From positions 26,215 through 90,214 of the forward strand of contig NZ_JBOFQF010000019.1 of the NCBI RefSeq assembly GCF_051660745.1: a DNA stretch of 64,000 nucleotides. Direction: 5' to 3'. The notes beneath the pieces are model-generated. The model was not told where the DNA came from. It worked only from the letters and a program-made list of their open reading frames with translations, and did no database searches. Numbering within the stretch: the stretch's first letter is position 1; the number at the start of each line of letters is the position of its first letter. Below, in pieces: positions 26,073 to 33,165 of this stretch. This stretch comes from Segniliparus sp051660745 (GTDB taxonomy: Bacteria > Actinomycetota > Actinomycetes > Mycobacteriales > Mycobacteriaceae). The position numbers were made by a program, and so were the translations under genes.

Positions 26073-26387
26073 TCACCACCGGTACTCCGCGACGCTCTCG
26101 CCCGTGCTCTGCAGCCGCTCAGCGGAGTCCTCTTCGACCTGCTCGTAGGTGCCCGCGTCCACGACGCTCTCGGTCCCGGCGAACGAGAGCCTGCCCTGCG
26201 CCGCATTCGCGACAGCCCCGTATGCCTCCCCGGACTCGGCCAGCGCCTTCGCGGTCTCGCTCCCCGGCAAGAACACAGCTCTGTGGAACTGGCCCAGATC
26301 CAACGCTTTCGCCTCGTCCGCTTTGCCCCCGACGCGCTGCCCGTAACCGCGCAGGCCCTCGATGTTCGTCCCCACCCCGCCGCTCAT
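26073..26387 (-). CDS. EspC-like (DUF2580-type) type VII secretion substrate
   Basis: A 104-residue helical protein with the layout of EspC/DUF2580 ESX substrates: an N-terminal helix (NIEGLRGYGQRVGGKADEAK), a central helix with AESGEAYGAVANAAQGRL, and a C-terminal TYEQVEEDSAERL that contains the YxxxD/E-type export signal (Y-E-Q-V-E). ATG 26387 overlaps the previous stop (ATGA, 26384-26387), so it is coupled to the gene before it. Such proteins are normally secreted as a heterodimer with a larger partner, here plausibly the 421-residue neighbour. Confidence 0.68.
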   Translation of the reverse strand: MSGGVGTNIEGLRGYGQRVGGKADEAKALDLGQFHRAVFLPGSETAKALAESGEAYGAVANAAQGRLSFAGTESVVDAGTYEQVEEDSAERLQSTGESVAEYRW

Positions 26388-26746
26388 TGAGCACCCCCGA
26401 ACGGGAAATCCGTCACGAGATTCACAGGAGGCTTCGGCGGCGCGGGCTCAGGGAAGTCCTTGGAAGAGTCCAGCTCGCCGCTGGGCAATCTCGGCGGCTT
26501 CGCACCGATCGCAGTCGAAGCTGTCTCGTACACCAAACCTCGATCTGGGGTCCAACGCCTCGCCAACCTCGATTGCGGAACGACCGACTCCTGCAACCTG
26601 CGGGCCTCGTCTGCCTTCCAGCGCTCGGACTCAAGGACCTTCGGATCGATCTGCTCCTCGTCAGGCTCCGGGACATACCCATACTGCTTGACCCGTGGAC
26701 CCACGTCCCCATACCCGTAGCGGGAAAATCCGCCGGTGTAGGCCAT
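26384..26746 (-). CDS. Hypothetical Pro/Tyr-rich protein, first gene of ESX-substrate-type operon
   Basis: A 120-residue protein beginning MAYTGGFSRYGYGDVGPRV, with several Tyr/Gly pairs, an acidic middle (EPDEEQIDPKVLESE) and a proline-rich end (EPAPPKPPVNLVTDFPFGG). No family recognised. ATG 26746 is chosen over upstream ATGs because AGGAGG lies 8 nt before it and a promoter with its -10 at 26792-26797 would exclude the longer starts. It leads the four-gene operon. Confidence 0.6.
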   Translation of the reverse strand: MAYTGGFSRYGYGDVGPRVKQYGYVPEPDEEQIDPKVLESERWKADEARRLQESVVPQSRLARRWTPDRGLVYETASTAIGAKPPRLPSGELDSSKDFPEPAPPKPPVNLVTDFPFGGAQ

Positions 26747-26791
26747 GCGGCGACCCTCCTGAACCCATCCGTAGCTCGTGTTGCTGCGGAA

Positions 26792-26820
26792 ATAGTATGT
26801 GAAACCGAACATGACAACCA
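26792..26820 (-). promoter_or_regulatory. Promoter of the first orphan ESX-substrate-type operon
   Basis: Read on the minus strand: TGGTTG (26820-26815), 17-nt spacer, TACTAT (26797-26792). It points at the ATG at 26746, giving a leader of roughly 40 nt that contains the AGGAGG ribosome site. Confidence 0.45.
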
Positions 26821-26824
26821 GACC

Positions 26825-26844
26825 CCTTGCCTGATCAGGCAAGG
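26825..26844. terminator. 20-bp perfect palindrome between the ABC permease and the ESX-type operon
   Basis: CCTTGCCTGA followed directly by TCAGGCAAGG. As RNA it folds as a 7-bp stem with a 6-nt loop, 32 nt after the ABC permease stop, so it may terminate that transcript, although no clear T run follows. It also lies just upstream of the -35 of the ESX-type operon, where a dimeric regulator could bind. Confidence 0.45.
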
Positions 26845-26875
26845 AAAAGGCGTGAACTCGTAGCTTCCTCGCCGC

Positions 26876-27649
26876 TTAGGGGTCCCGGCGCACGGTGGCG
26901 ACGACGCCTGCCCCGAACAGGGCTAGCGACCAGGCCGCGAACACGAAGAAAGCGGCCGAGGGCGAGTACTCGGTGAGCGCCTGCGAGCCGTGGCCGGAGA
27001 CGAACTCCCCGAAGCTCGTGAACGGCAGGAGCGCTTGCGGGATGTGCGCGGCCTGGCTCGAGATGCCGACGACCAGGGTTTGCGCGAGCGTCTCCACGAC
27101 CAGCAGCCACACCACGAGCAATGTGATCGCTCCCGCGCTGTGCCGGACGAGGTTGCCGACGCCGATGGCGAAGAACGAGCCGAAGAAGGCCGCGACCGGG
27201 ACTGTCCAGAGCAGGCGCAGGTCGCCGGAGAAGCCGAGCTCCGTCGCGGTCGGCCTCGCGAGCGCTCCTGCGACGAGGACGCCCGAGCCTGCGGAGAGGA
27301 ACCCGACGAGCGCGCCGACGGCCCCGACCACCAGCGCTTTCGCGGTGATCGCCCAGAGCCGGTCGGGGACCGCGAGGAATGTGGTGCGCAGCGTGCCCAC
27401 GCGCCATTCCCCGGTCACCGCGACCGTCGCCGCCACGAGCAGCAGGACCAGGCCCGGGCCGGGCACCCCGCTCGTCACCCCCGCGAGCCCGCTGAGCGCC
27501 TCCGCGTTGCTCGGCGAGGCCCCGGCGGCGGCCACCACCGCGGCCAGGCCGACGGCCAGCAGCACGACCAGGAGGTAGCTCACCTTGGTGCTGCGCACCG
27601 AGGTGAGTTTGATCCATTCGGCCCGTAGCGCGTTGACGCTCCCGCTCAC
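26876..27649 (-). CDS. ABC-2 type transporter permease
   Basis: A 257-residue membrane protein with six hydrophobic segments. It opens VNALRAEWIKLTSVRSTKVS, the standard start of ABC-2 permeases in actinobacteria, and ends with the tail FGAGVVATVRRDP. The GTG start overlaps the stop of the ATPase gene by 4 nt (27646-27649). With the ATPase it should form an exporter of a drug, lipid or peptide; no substrate clue is present. Confidence 0.87.
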   Translation of the reverse strand: MSGSVNALRAEWIKLTSVRSTKVSYLLVVLLAVGLAAVVAAAGASPSNAEALSGLAGVTSGVPGPGLVLLLVAATVAVTGEWRVGTLRTTFLAVPDRLWAITAKALVVGAVGALVGFLSAGSGVLVAGALARPTATELGFSGDLRLLWTVPVAAFFGSFFAIGVGNLVRHSAGAITLLVVWLLVVETLAQTLVVGISSQAAHIPQALLPFTSFGEFVSGHGSQALTEYSPSAAFFVFAAWSLALFGAGVVATVRRDP

Positions 27650-28674
27650 TGCGCCGCTCCTTCCTCGACCGCGCCGAGCTCCGGGGACGAAGCGGGCAGC
27701 GCGTGGCTGTGGTACTCCACCGCGCTCTCGGTCAGTTTCAAATACGCCTCTTCCAGCGAAGCCCGCCGCGCGGTCAGCTCGTGCAGCGTGAAGCCGCGCC
27801 GGGCCGCGAGCTCGCCGATATCCGCGCTCGTCGCGTCGTGCACGGTCAGCGCGCCGCCCTCCCCAGCCTCGACCTTGTGGCCCAGCCGGACGAGCTCCTC
27901 GGCCAATGCCTCGGCCTGCGGGCTGCGCACGAGCACCACGTCGTCGGTCGCCCTGGCGATGAACTCCTCGACCGAGCAGTCGGCGATGAGCACGCCGCGC
28001 CCGATGACGACCAGGTGGTCGGCGGTGAGCGCCATCTCGGCCAGGAGGTGGCTGGAGACGAGCACCGTTGCCCCGCGCCTGGCGAGCTCTTTGATGAGCG
28101 AGCGGATCCAGGTCACCCCTTCCGGGTCCAGCCCGTTCACCGGCTCGTCGAAGAGCAGCACGTCGGGCTCGCCCAGCAGCGCGGCAGCCACGCCCATCCG
28201 CTGCGACATGCCGAGGGAGAGCTGCCGCGCGGGAAGACCTGCGACCGAGGCCAGCCCGACCAGGTCGAGCACCTCGGCGACGCGGCTCGCGGGGATCCCG
28301 CCCGCGGCGGCGATCCACCGCAAGTGGTCGCGCACGCTCCGGCTCGGATACGCCCATTTCGCGTCGAGGAGGGCGCCCACAGTCTTGAGGGGATGCTTGA
28401 GGGAGCGGTAGGGCCGCCCGAAGATCGTGGCGCTCCCCCCGTCCGGCGCGTCGAGCCCGACGATCATCCGCAAGGTGGTGGACTTGCCCGCTCCGTTCGG
28501 GCCGAGGAAGCCGGTCACCTGGCCGGGTTTGAGGGCGAAGGAGAGGCCCGCGACCGCAGTGCGGGAGCCGAAACGCTTGGTCAGGCCCGTCACTTCTACC
28601 GGCGGCACGGTCTCCACCGGCGGCGCGGTCTCCGTGGTCCCCGTGATCTCGGCGGGTTGCGCTGCGTCTGTCAC
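27646..28674 (-). CDS. ABC transporter ATP-binding protein (DrrA/BcrA type)
   Basis: A 342-residue ATPase with Walker A GPNGAGKST, the LSLGM signature variant of the BcrA/DrrA group, Walker B VLLFDEP and the H-loop VSSHLL. A C-terminal DUF4162-like extension follows (about residues 240-330). GTG 28674 is preferred: TACGCT (28686-28681 on the minus strand) sits exactly 6 nt before it, suggesting a leaderless transcript starting inside the end of thiG. The gene begins 17 nt after the thiG stop, so read-through from the thi operon is also possible. Confidence 0.9.
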   Translation of the reverse strand: MTDAAQPAEITGTTETAPPVETVPPVEVTGLTKRFGSRTAVAGLSFALKPGQVTGFLGPNGAGKSTTLRMIVGLDAPDGGSATIFGRPYRSLKHPLKTVGALLDAKWAYPSRSVRDHLRWIAAAGGIPASRVAEVLDLVGLASVAGLPARQLSLGMSQRMGVAAALLGEPDVLLFDEPVNGLDPEGVTWIRSLIKELARRGATVLVSSHLLAEMALTADHLVVIGRGVLIADCSVEEFIARATDDVVLVRSPQAEALAEELVRLGHKVEAGEGGALTVHDATSADIGELAARRGFTLHELTARRASLEEAYLKLTESAVEYHSHALPASSPELGAVEEGAAQ

Positions 28675-28691
28675 GGGGGCAGCGTAGAGGA

Positions 28692-29450
28692 TCAGTCGAG
28701 GTCGGGAGAGGAGGCTTGCGCCCAAAAACGCTTCGGGATGCGCCCGGCGAGATGGCAGAGCCTGCCCGCTTTCACCGCCGCCGCCATCGCCTCGGCCATG
28801 CGCACCGGGTCTTTCGCCCGGTTCACCGCCGTCGCGAGCAGCACCCCGGAGCAGCCGAGCTCCATCGCGCGCGCCGCGTCGCTCGCCGAGCCGACTCCCG
28901 CGTCGAGGATGACCGGGACCTGCGCCCGAGAAACAATCATCTCGATGTTATGGGGGTTAAGGATGCCGAGCCCGGTGCCGATCGGGGCGCCGAGCGGCAT
29001 GACCGCCGCGCAGCCGAGGTCTTCGAGCCGGGCCGCGAGCACCGGGTCGTCGTTCGTGTACGCCAGGACGGTGAAACCGTCGTCCACCAACGTCTCGGCG
29101 GCGGAGAGCAGCTCCACCGGGTCGGGCAGCAGCGTGTGGTCGTCTGCGACGACTTCGAGCTTGACCCAGCTCTCGCCCAGCGCCTCCCTGGCGAGCTTCG
29201 CGGTGAGCACCGCAGAGCCTGCGTCCTTGCAGCCCGCCGTGTTCGGCAGCGCCGCGATCTTGAGCCGTTCGAGCACGTCGAGGACGCCCTCGCCCGGCGC
29301 GACCCCCGCCCTGCGGATCGACACTGTGGTGAGCTCGGTCCCCGACGCGTGCAGCGCCTCTTCCAGCACGCCGAGCGACGGGGCCCCGCCCGCGCCCATG
29401 ATGAGCCGGGACCCGAAAGCGCGCCCGGCGATGACAAGGGGGCTATCCAC
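28692..29450 (-). CDS. thiG: Thiazole synthase ThiG
   Basis: A 252-residue TIM-barrel enzyme that forms the thiamine thiazole from DXP, dehydroglycine and ThiS-thiocarboxylate. The Schiff-base lysine is in SWVKLEVVADDHTLLPD; the phosphate site is in APIGTGLGILNP and VILDAGVGSASDAARAMELG. GTG 29450 overlaps the end of thiS by 8 nt. The order thiO-thiS-thiG matches M. tuberculosis Rv0415-Rv0417. Confidence 0.96.
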   Translation of the reverse strand: MDSPLVIAGRAFGSRLIMGAGGAPSLGVLEEALHASGTELTTVSIRRAGVAPGEGVLDVLERLKIAALPNTAGCKDAGSAVLTAKLAREALGESWVKLEVVADDHTLLPDPVELLSAAETLVDDGFTVLAYTNDDPVLAARLEDLGCAAVMPLGAPIGTGLGILNPHNIEMIVSRAQVPVILDAGVGSASDAARAMELGCSGVLLATAVNRAKDPVRMAEAMAAAVKAGRLCHLAGRIPKRFWAQASSPDLD

Positions 29451-29649
29451 CGGGGACCGCCGTAAGAATTTCGACGGCAGCGCCTGGTCGCAGAGGCTGG
29501 TCCCACTCGCCTCGCGGGGACACCACGCCGTCCACCGCGACCGCGATGCCCTTGGGGGAAAGCCCGAGCCGCTCGAGGAGGTCGGCGATCGCTGCCCCTT
29601 CGGGGAGGGAGTGCTCCTCTCCGTTCGCAGTGATGAGGATTTCGCCCAT
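29443..29649 (-). CDS. thiS: Sulfur carrier protein ThiS
   Basis: A 68-residue ubiquitin-fold sulfur carrier ending in the required Gly-Gly (TAVPGG). It begins MGEILITANGEEHSLPEG and includes IAVAVDGVVSPRGEWD. The C-terminal carboxylate is adenylated and thiolated, then donates sulfur to ThiG. It lies between thiO (9 nt) and thiG (8-nt overlap). Confidence 0.95.
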   Translation of the reverse strand: MGEILITANGEEHSLPEGAAIADLLERLGLSPKGIAVAVDGVVSPRGEWDQPLRPGAAVEILTAVPGG

Positions 29650-29658
29650 GCCTCTAGG

Positions 29659-30768
29659 TTACCGAACCAAGAACCGGGCCGGGTCCATTGCTCGCAATGC
29701 TTCCCGTTCCGGCTCGCCGACCTGCGCGTCTTCCAATAAATCCACCGCGAGCTCGGCAGTGAGCGGGGCGAGCAGCATGCCGTCTCGGCCATGGCCGGTC
29801 GCGACGAGGCAGCGGTCCGCGCCAGCTGGATCGACCCAGCCCAGCACCGGGCAGCGGTCCGGGGTGACCGGGCGAAAGCCCGCCGAGGCCTCCACGAGGT
29901 CGTAGTCCGCGAGGCCCGGGAGGACCGCGATCGCGTCCGAGAGCAGCTCGGCGACCGCTTGGGCCGAGACCCCCGTCCGCTCGTCCCCTTCCAGCTCGGT
30001 CGCGCCGACCACGACGCCGTCGCGACGCGGCACGAGATAGACGTGCCTGCCCCGGACCAGCGCGCGGATCGTCCGTCTCGGCGGCGGGACCGTCTTCGGC
30101 GACGCGGCGAGCCGCAGGATCTCCCCCTTCACCGGCCGCACTGGCAGCTCCGGGAGGAGCGCGGGGGTTCCCGCGCCTGCCGCGACGACGACGCGCCCCG
30201 TCCCCGCCCTGGGCAGCTGCTCCGGGCTTTCCGCCACGAACTCGACTCCCAGGCTCCGCGCCGCCGCCGTGAGCGCGGCGAGAAGCGCCCGGTTGTCCGC
30301 AGCAGGCTCCTCCGGCAGGAGCCAGCCGCCGCGCAGGTCCGCCGCAAGCCCTGGCTCGGCCTCCCGGAGCTCGCCGCGCGCGCGGCGGCGCCAGTCGAGG
30401 CCGACGGCGCGGGCCGACTCGAATCCCGGCGCGAGCGCCGACAGGTCCGCCGCCGTCGCGCCGACCACGATGGTCTCCTCGGCCGCGAGGACGGTCCCGG
30501 CGGGCGCGAACCCGGCGAGCTCCGCCGCGAATCCCGGCCAACGCCCGAGGCTGCCCATCCCGAGCCGCAGCAGCGGCTCATGCCCCGGCCACGCCTCGGA
30601 GTACGGCGCGAGCATGCCCCCCGCCACCCAGGAGGCCGACACCCCCGGCGGCGGAGTCGAGCCGAGCGTCTGGTCGGAGATTCGGACCGACCATCCGCGC
30701 TGCGCAGCGCGCCACGCGATAGAAAGGCCGATCACCCCAGCTCCGAGGATGTGGAGAGTGCGGGCCAT
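29659..30768 (-). CDS. thiO: Glycine oxidase ThiO
   Basis: A 369-residue FAD-dependent amine oxidase that oxidises glycine to the iminoglycine used by ThiG. The N terminus has the dinucleotide motif LGAGVIGLSIAW; ASWVAGGMLAPYSEAW, VKGEILRL and the C-terminal CLVATGHGRDGMLLAP are DAO-family features. It heads the thiOSG operon and is divergent from thiE across 63 nt. No TPP riboswitch is visible before it. Confidence 0.94.
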   Translation of the reverse strand: MARTLHILGAGVIGLSIAWRAAQRGWSVRISDQTLGSTPPPGVSASWVAGGMLAPYSEAWPGHEPLLRLGMGSLGRWPGFAAELAGFAPAGTVLAAEETIVVGATAADLSALAPGFESARAVGLDWRRRARGELREAEPGLAADLRGGWLLPEEPAADNRALLAALTAAARSLGVEFVAESPEQLPRAGTGRVVVAAGAGTPALLPELPVRPVKGEILRLAASPKTVPPPRRTIRALVRGRHVYLVPRRDGVVVGATELEGDERTGVSAQAVAELLSDAIAVLPGLADYDLVEASAGFRPVTPDRCPVLGWVDPAGADRCLVATGHGRDGMLLAPLTAELAVDLLEDAQVGEPEREALRAMDPARFLVR

Positions 30769-30819
30769 AGCCTCCGAGGGTACCGGTCAGGGCGCCTTCA
30801 GATCCGGGCGCCGCCGGGT

Positions 30820-30825
30820 TAGGGT
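30820..30825 (+). promoter_or_regulatory. Leaderless -10 element of thiE
   Basis: TAGGGT lies exactly 6 nt upstream of the thiE ATG (30832), with no room for a ribosome site, which predicts a leaderless transcript. No aptamer-like CTGAGA element occurs in the thiO-thiE gap. Confidence 0.5.
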
Positions 30826-30831
30826 GGTGGG

Positions 30832-31491
30832 ATGGACAGTCGCGAAGCCCGGCTCGAACGCCTCGCGCAGGCGCGGCTGTATGTGTGCACCGACGCCCGC
30901 AGGGACAAAGGCGACCTCGTGGAATTCGCCGAAGCGGCACTGTCCGGCGGGTTGGACCTGCTGCAGCTGCGGGACAAATCGGCGGACGACCCCCTCGAGG
31001 CCCGCGACGAGCTGGCCCTGCTGGCGCAGCTCAAGCGGCAGACCGAGGCCCATGGCTCGCTGCTCGCGGTCAACGACCGCGCGGATGTCGCCCTCGCCGC
31101 CGACGCGGACGTGCTCCATCTCGGCCAGCGGGATCTGCCGGTTGCCGTCGCACGGCGCGTCCTCGGGCCCGCCGTCCTCATCGGGCGCTCCACGAATTCC
31201 CTCGATCAGGCCCGAGCCGCGATCGACGACCCCGATATCGACTACTTCTGCGTCGGGCCGTGCTGGGCCACGCCGACGAAGCCCGGCAGGGCAGCCGTCG
31301 GGCTCGACCTCGTCGCCCAGGTGGCCGCGCTCGGGCCCGAAAAGCCGTGGTTCGCCATCGGCGGCGTCGACCTCGAACGACTGCCGCAGGTCAAAGAGGC
31401 AGGAGCGGCGCGCGTCGTCGTCGTGCGCGCGGTCACTGAGGCCAAGGACCCCAAAGCCGCGACGGAAGCCCTGCGCGCCGGGCTGGGCTGA
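30832..31491 (+). CDS. thiE: Thiamine-phosphate synthase ThiE
   Basis: A 219-residue TIM-barrel enzyme that couples HMP-PP to the thiazole phosphate. It has DLLQLRDKS, NDRADVALAADADVLHLGQ, IGRSTNS and VGPCWATPTKPG, covering the pyrophosphate and magnesium ligands. It is transcribed away from thiOSG, the same arrangement as Rv0414c next to Rv0415. Confidence 0.96.
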   Translation: MDSREARLERLAQARLYVCTDARRDKGDLVEFAEAALSGGLDLLQLRDKSADDPLEARDELALLAQLKRQTEAHGSLLAVNDRADVALAADADVLHLGQRDLPVAVARRVLGPAVLIGRSTNSLDQARAAIDDPDIDYFCVGPCWATPTKPGRAAVGLDLVAQVAALGPEKPWFAIGGVDLERLPQVKEAGAARVVVVRAVTEAKDPKAATEALRAGLG

Positions 31492-31528
31492 AGCCCGCTC
31501 GTCGCGGACATGGCCCTCGCGGGGCCGA

Positions 31529-32206
31529 TCAGCCCCGCAGCCAGCCGAGCGCGATGTCGCGGGGGACGTCGATCGTCTCCCCCGTCGCGCCGAGCCAGCC
31601 GAAGCCGCCGTCCGGGAGTTCGACCGTGCGCTGATGCCTGCCGTGCGCCAGGATCTCGAAAAGCCCGGCGACCTCCTCGTCCGACTGCCGGGCCACGAGC
31701 GTGACCGGGCGGGTCCGGACGCTCGTCTGGCCCGTGGACACGGCCCAGACCGAAGCCATGCCGGGGTGCAGCGGCAGCGAGCCGACTTCGTCCTCGGAGA
31801 CCCAGCGCAGCTCTTCGCTCTCCTCGTTCTTGAAGAGAGGGAGCACGCGGGGCGCGTCGGCGACGACTGTGGTGTAGGTCCAGCCCGCCTCGGTCCGCGC
31901 GGTCTCGCGCTCGCCCCGGACCTTCAGTTGAGCAGGGTCGACCCCGGTCTCCTCGAACGCTTCCCGCAACGCGGTCTCGACCGCGCTCTCGTGGCTGTCG
32001 CGCGCCCCGCCCGGCAGGGACCATGTGCCGCCCTGGTGGCTCCACCAGGCGCGGTGCTGCAGCAGCACCATCGCCTCGCCACGGGTTCCGGGCGCTCGGA
32101 GCAGCAGTCCCGCCGCGCCGTGGAGGCCCCAGCGTTTGCTTCCGTCTCGGTCCACGACCCAGCCGTTCCCGTCGCCGCGCACGCTCACCGTCCTTTCTCG
32201 GGCCAT
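31529..32206 (-). CDS. Nudix hydrolase (MutT3-like)
   Basis: A 225-residue protein with a complete Nudix box, GGARDSHESAVETALREAFE followed by ETGV, matching GX5EX7REUXEEXGU. It is preceded by LLQHRAWWSHQGGTWSLPGG. The family hydrolyses nucleoside diphosphates linked to another moiety; the M. tuberculosis counterpart next to thiE is mutT3 (Rv0413). ATATAT lies 6 nt before the ATG at 32206, again a leaderless layout. It converges with thiE. Confidence 0.92.
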   Translation of the reverse strand: MARERTVSVRGDGNGWVVDRDGSKRWGLHGAAGLLLRAPGTRGEAMVLLQHRAWWSHQGGTWSLPGGARDSHESAVETALREAFEETGVDPAQLKVRGERETARTEAGWTYTTVVADAPRVLPLFKNEESEELRWVSEDEVGSLPLHPGMASVWAVSTGQTSVRTRPVTLVARQSDEEVAGLFEILAHGRHQRTVELPDGGFGWLGATGETIDVPRDIALGWLRG

Positions 32207-32251
32207 CCTCCCATATATGGACGGAGGAGGCGGGCGAAAGGCTCGTCCGTG

Positions 32252-32788
32252 CTAGCAGAGGTGGACGAGCACACCACCGACCAGGTTCCCGGTCGCGGGC
32301 CCGAGCACGTTGTGCCCGAAGCCGCCGAGGACCGTGCCCGTGCCGATGCCGACGACGTTGTCCATCGTGCCGCCGACGCTGGTCGCCAGCATCTGGCCGC
32401 AGGTGCTGCCCTTGGGGGCGACGAACGGCAGCGGCAGCGCCCGGCGCGGGGCCGCGCCGCCGAATGCCGGGGCATAACCGCCGCCCCGGTAGCTCGGCGC
32501 TTGGGCCGGGATGTTCGCCGGGCCCCCGGACTGGCCGTTCAGATAAGCCTGGTAGTTCTGCTGGTCCCGGTCGCCGAGCATGCCGACCTGCTCAGGAGCC
32601 CCTTCCGGAGCCTCCTGCCAGGCGGAAGCGCCGCTCTCGCCCGAATCCTCGTCCTGGACGGGGGCTTCCTGCCCCGCGTCGTCGGCGGGGTCCGCCGACG
32701 CGGCTGCGGCGCCGAAGCCTCCGGCCATCAGGCCGAGGCCTCCGGCGAACACGCCTGCCGCGAACGTCTTAGCAATGCTTTTCAACAT
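32252..32788 (-). CDS. Small exported protein with Sec signal peptide
   Basis: A 178-residue protein. MLKSIAKTFAAGVFAGGLGL starts a Sec signal peptide with probable cleavage at ASA-DPA, common in mycobacteria. An acidic Gln/Glu-rich segment follows, then a Gly-rich C-terminal region with two cysteines (STCGQMLATSVGG and the final LVHLC) that could form a disulfide. ATG 32788 is chosen because GAGGAG lies 7 nt upstream. It resembles the small secreted chaplin-like or MspA-unrelated Gly-rich exported proteins only in general composition; no family is assigned. Confidence 0.72.
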   Translation of the reverse strand: MLKSIAKTFAAGVFAGGLGLMAGGFGAAAASADPADDAGQEAPVQDEDSGESGASAWQEAPEGAPEQVGMLGDRDQQNYQAYLNGQSGGPANIPAQAPSYRGGGYAPAFGGAAPRRALPLPFVAPKGSTCGQMLATSVGGTMDNVVGIGTGTVLGGFGHNVLGPATGNLVGGVLVHLC

Positions 32789-32982
32789 GATGTCTCTCCT
32801 CACAGTCGCGCGGATCGCGACCCTCTCGGACGTACTGAGAGTATCCGTTCCGTTTAAGAAGGGTCTGTTGTTATTTTGTGAGTTCTTTGTGATTATTGCG
32901 TTCTCGGCGTGTCACCGTTGCGTATGTTTATTCGTGAGACAGATGTGACATTTGGTTATCAAAACGTGATCAAAATGAGCGA

Positions 32983-32996
32983 GTGATGCGGCTCAC
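32983..32996. promoter_or_regulatory. CRP/GlxR-type binding site
   Basis: GTGA-TGCGGC-TCAC, a perfect GTGA-N6-TCAC match to the cAMP receptor protein consensus used by Rv3676/GlxR-like regulators. It is 170 nt upstream of the rightward GTG and 195 nt from the leftward ATG, so either gene could be controlled. Confidence 0.55.
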
Positions 32997-33075
32997 GAGG
33001 CCTAAAAGTTAGGCTGCCCTGATCAAAAGGGGCCGGAAGCAGGGCAATTATCGTGGGCACAAGCAGAGTTCAATA

Positions 33076-33106
33076 AGTTACTGGCGAGTAACTTACCCGT
33101 GAGTAA
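33076..33106. promoter_or_regulatory. Tandem TTAC-N6-GTAA palindromes upstream of the iron-sulfur protein gene
   Basis: The first unit, AGTTACT-GGCG-AGTAACT (33076-33093), has perfect 7-bp arms. The second, TTACCCGTGAGTAA (33093-33106), repeats the same pattern with one mismatch. The centres are 15 bp apart, about one and a half helical turns, typical for cooperative binding of TetR-type dimers. They sit 60-90 nt before the GTG. Confidence 0.6.
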
Positions 33107-33165
33107 CATGTAGCAGACCGAGCAGCCCGCAACCGGCCGCCGCAACGTGAGGAGAGCGCCCCGCC

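Larger units (their letters stand above)
32789..33165. other. 377-nt AT-rich divergent regulatory region
   Basis: The longest gene-free stretch with clear structure. It separates the small exported protein (leftward) from the iron-sulfur membrane protein (rightward). The middle (about 32850-32990) is markedly A/T-rich. It contains a CRP-type box, two tandem TTAC...GTAA palindromes and a GAGGAG ribosome site before the GTG at 33166. No open frame of note was found. Confidence 0.7.

Noticed and set aside
30769..30831. Second TPP riboswitch before thiO or thiE
   Set aside because: The 63-nt gap is too short and lacks CTGAGA, GAACCTG and GTAGGGA elements on both strands.
33000..33020. IdeR/iron-box-like TTAGGCTGCCCT
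   Set aside because: Only one half resembles TTAGGTTAG; the other arm does not match, so it is below what I would call.
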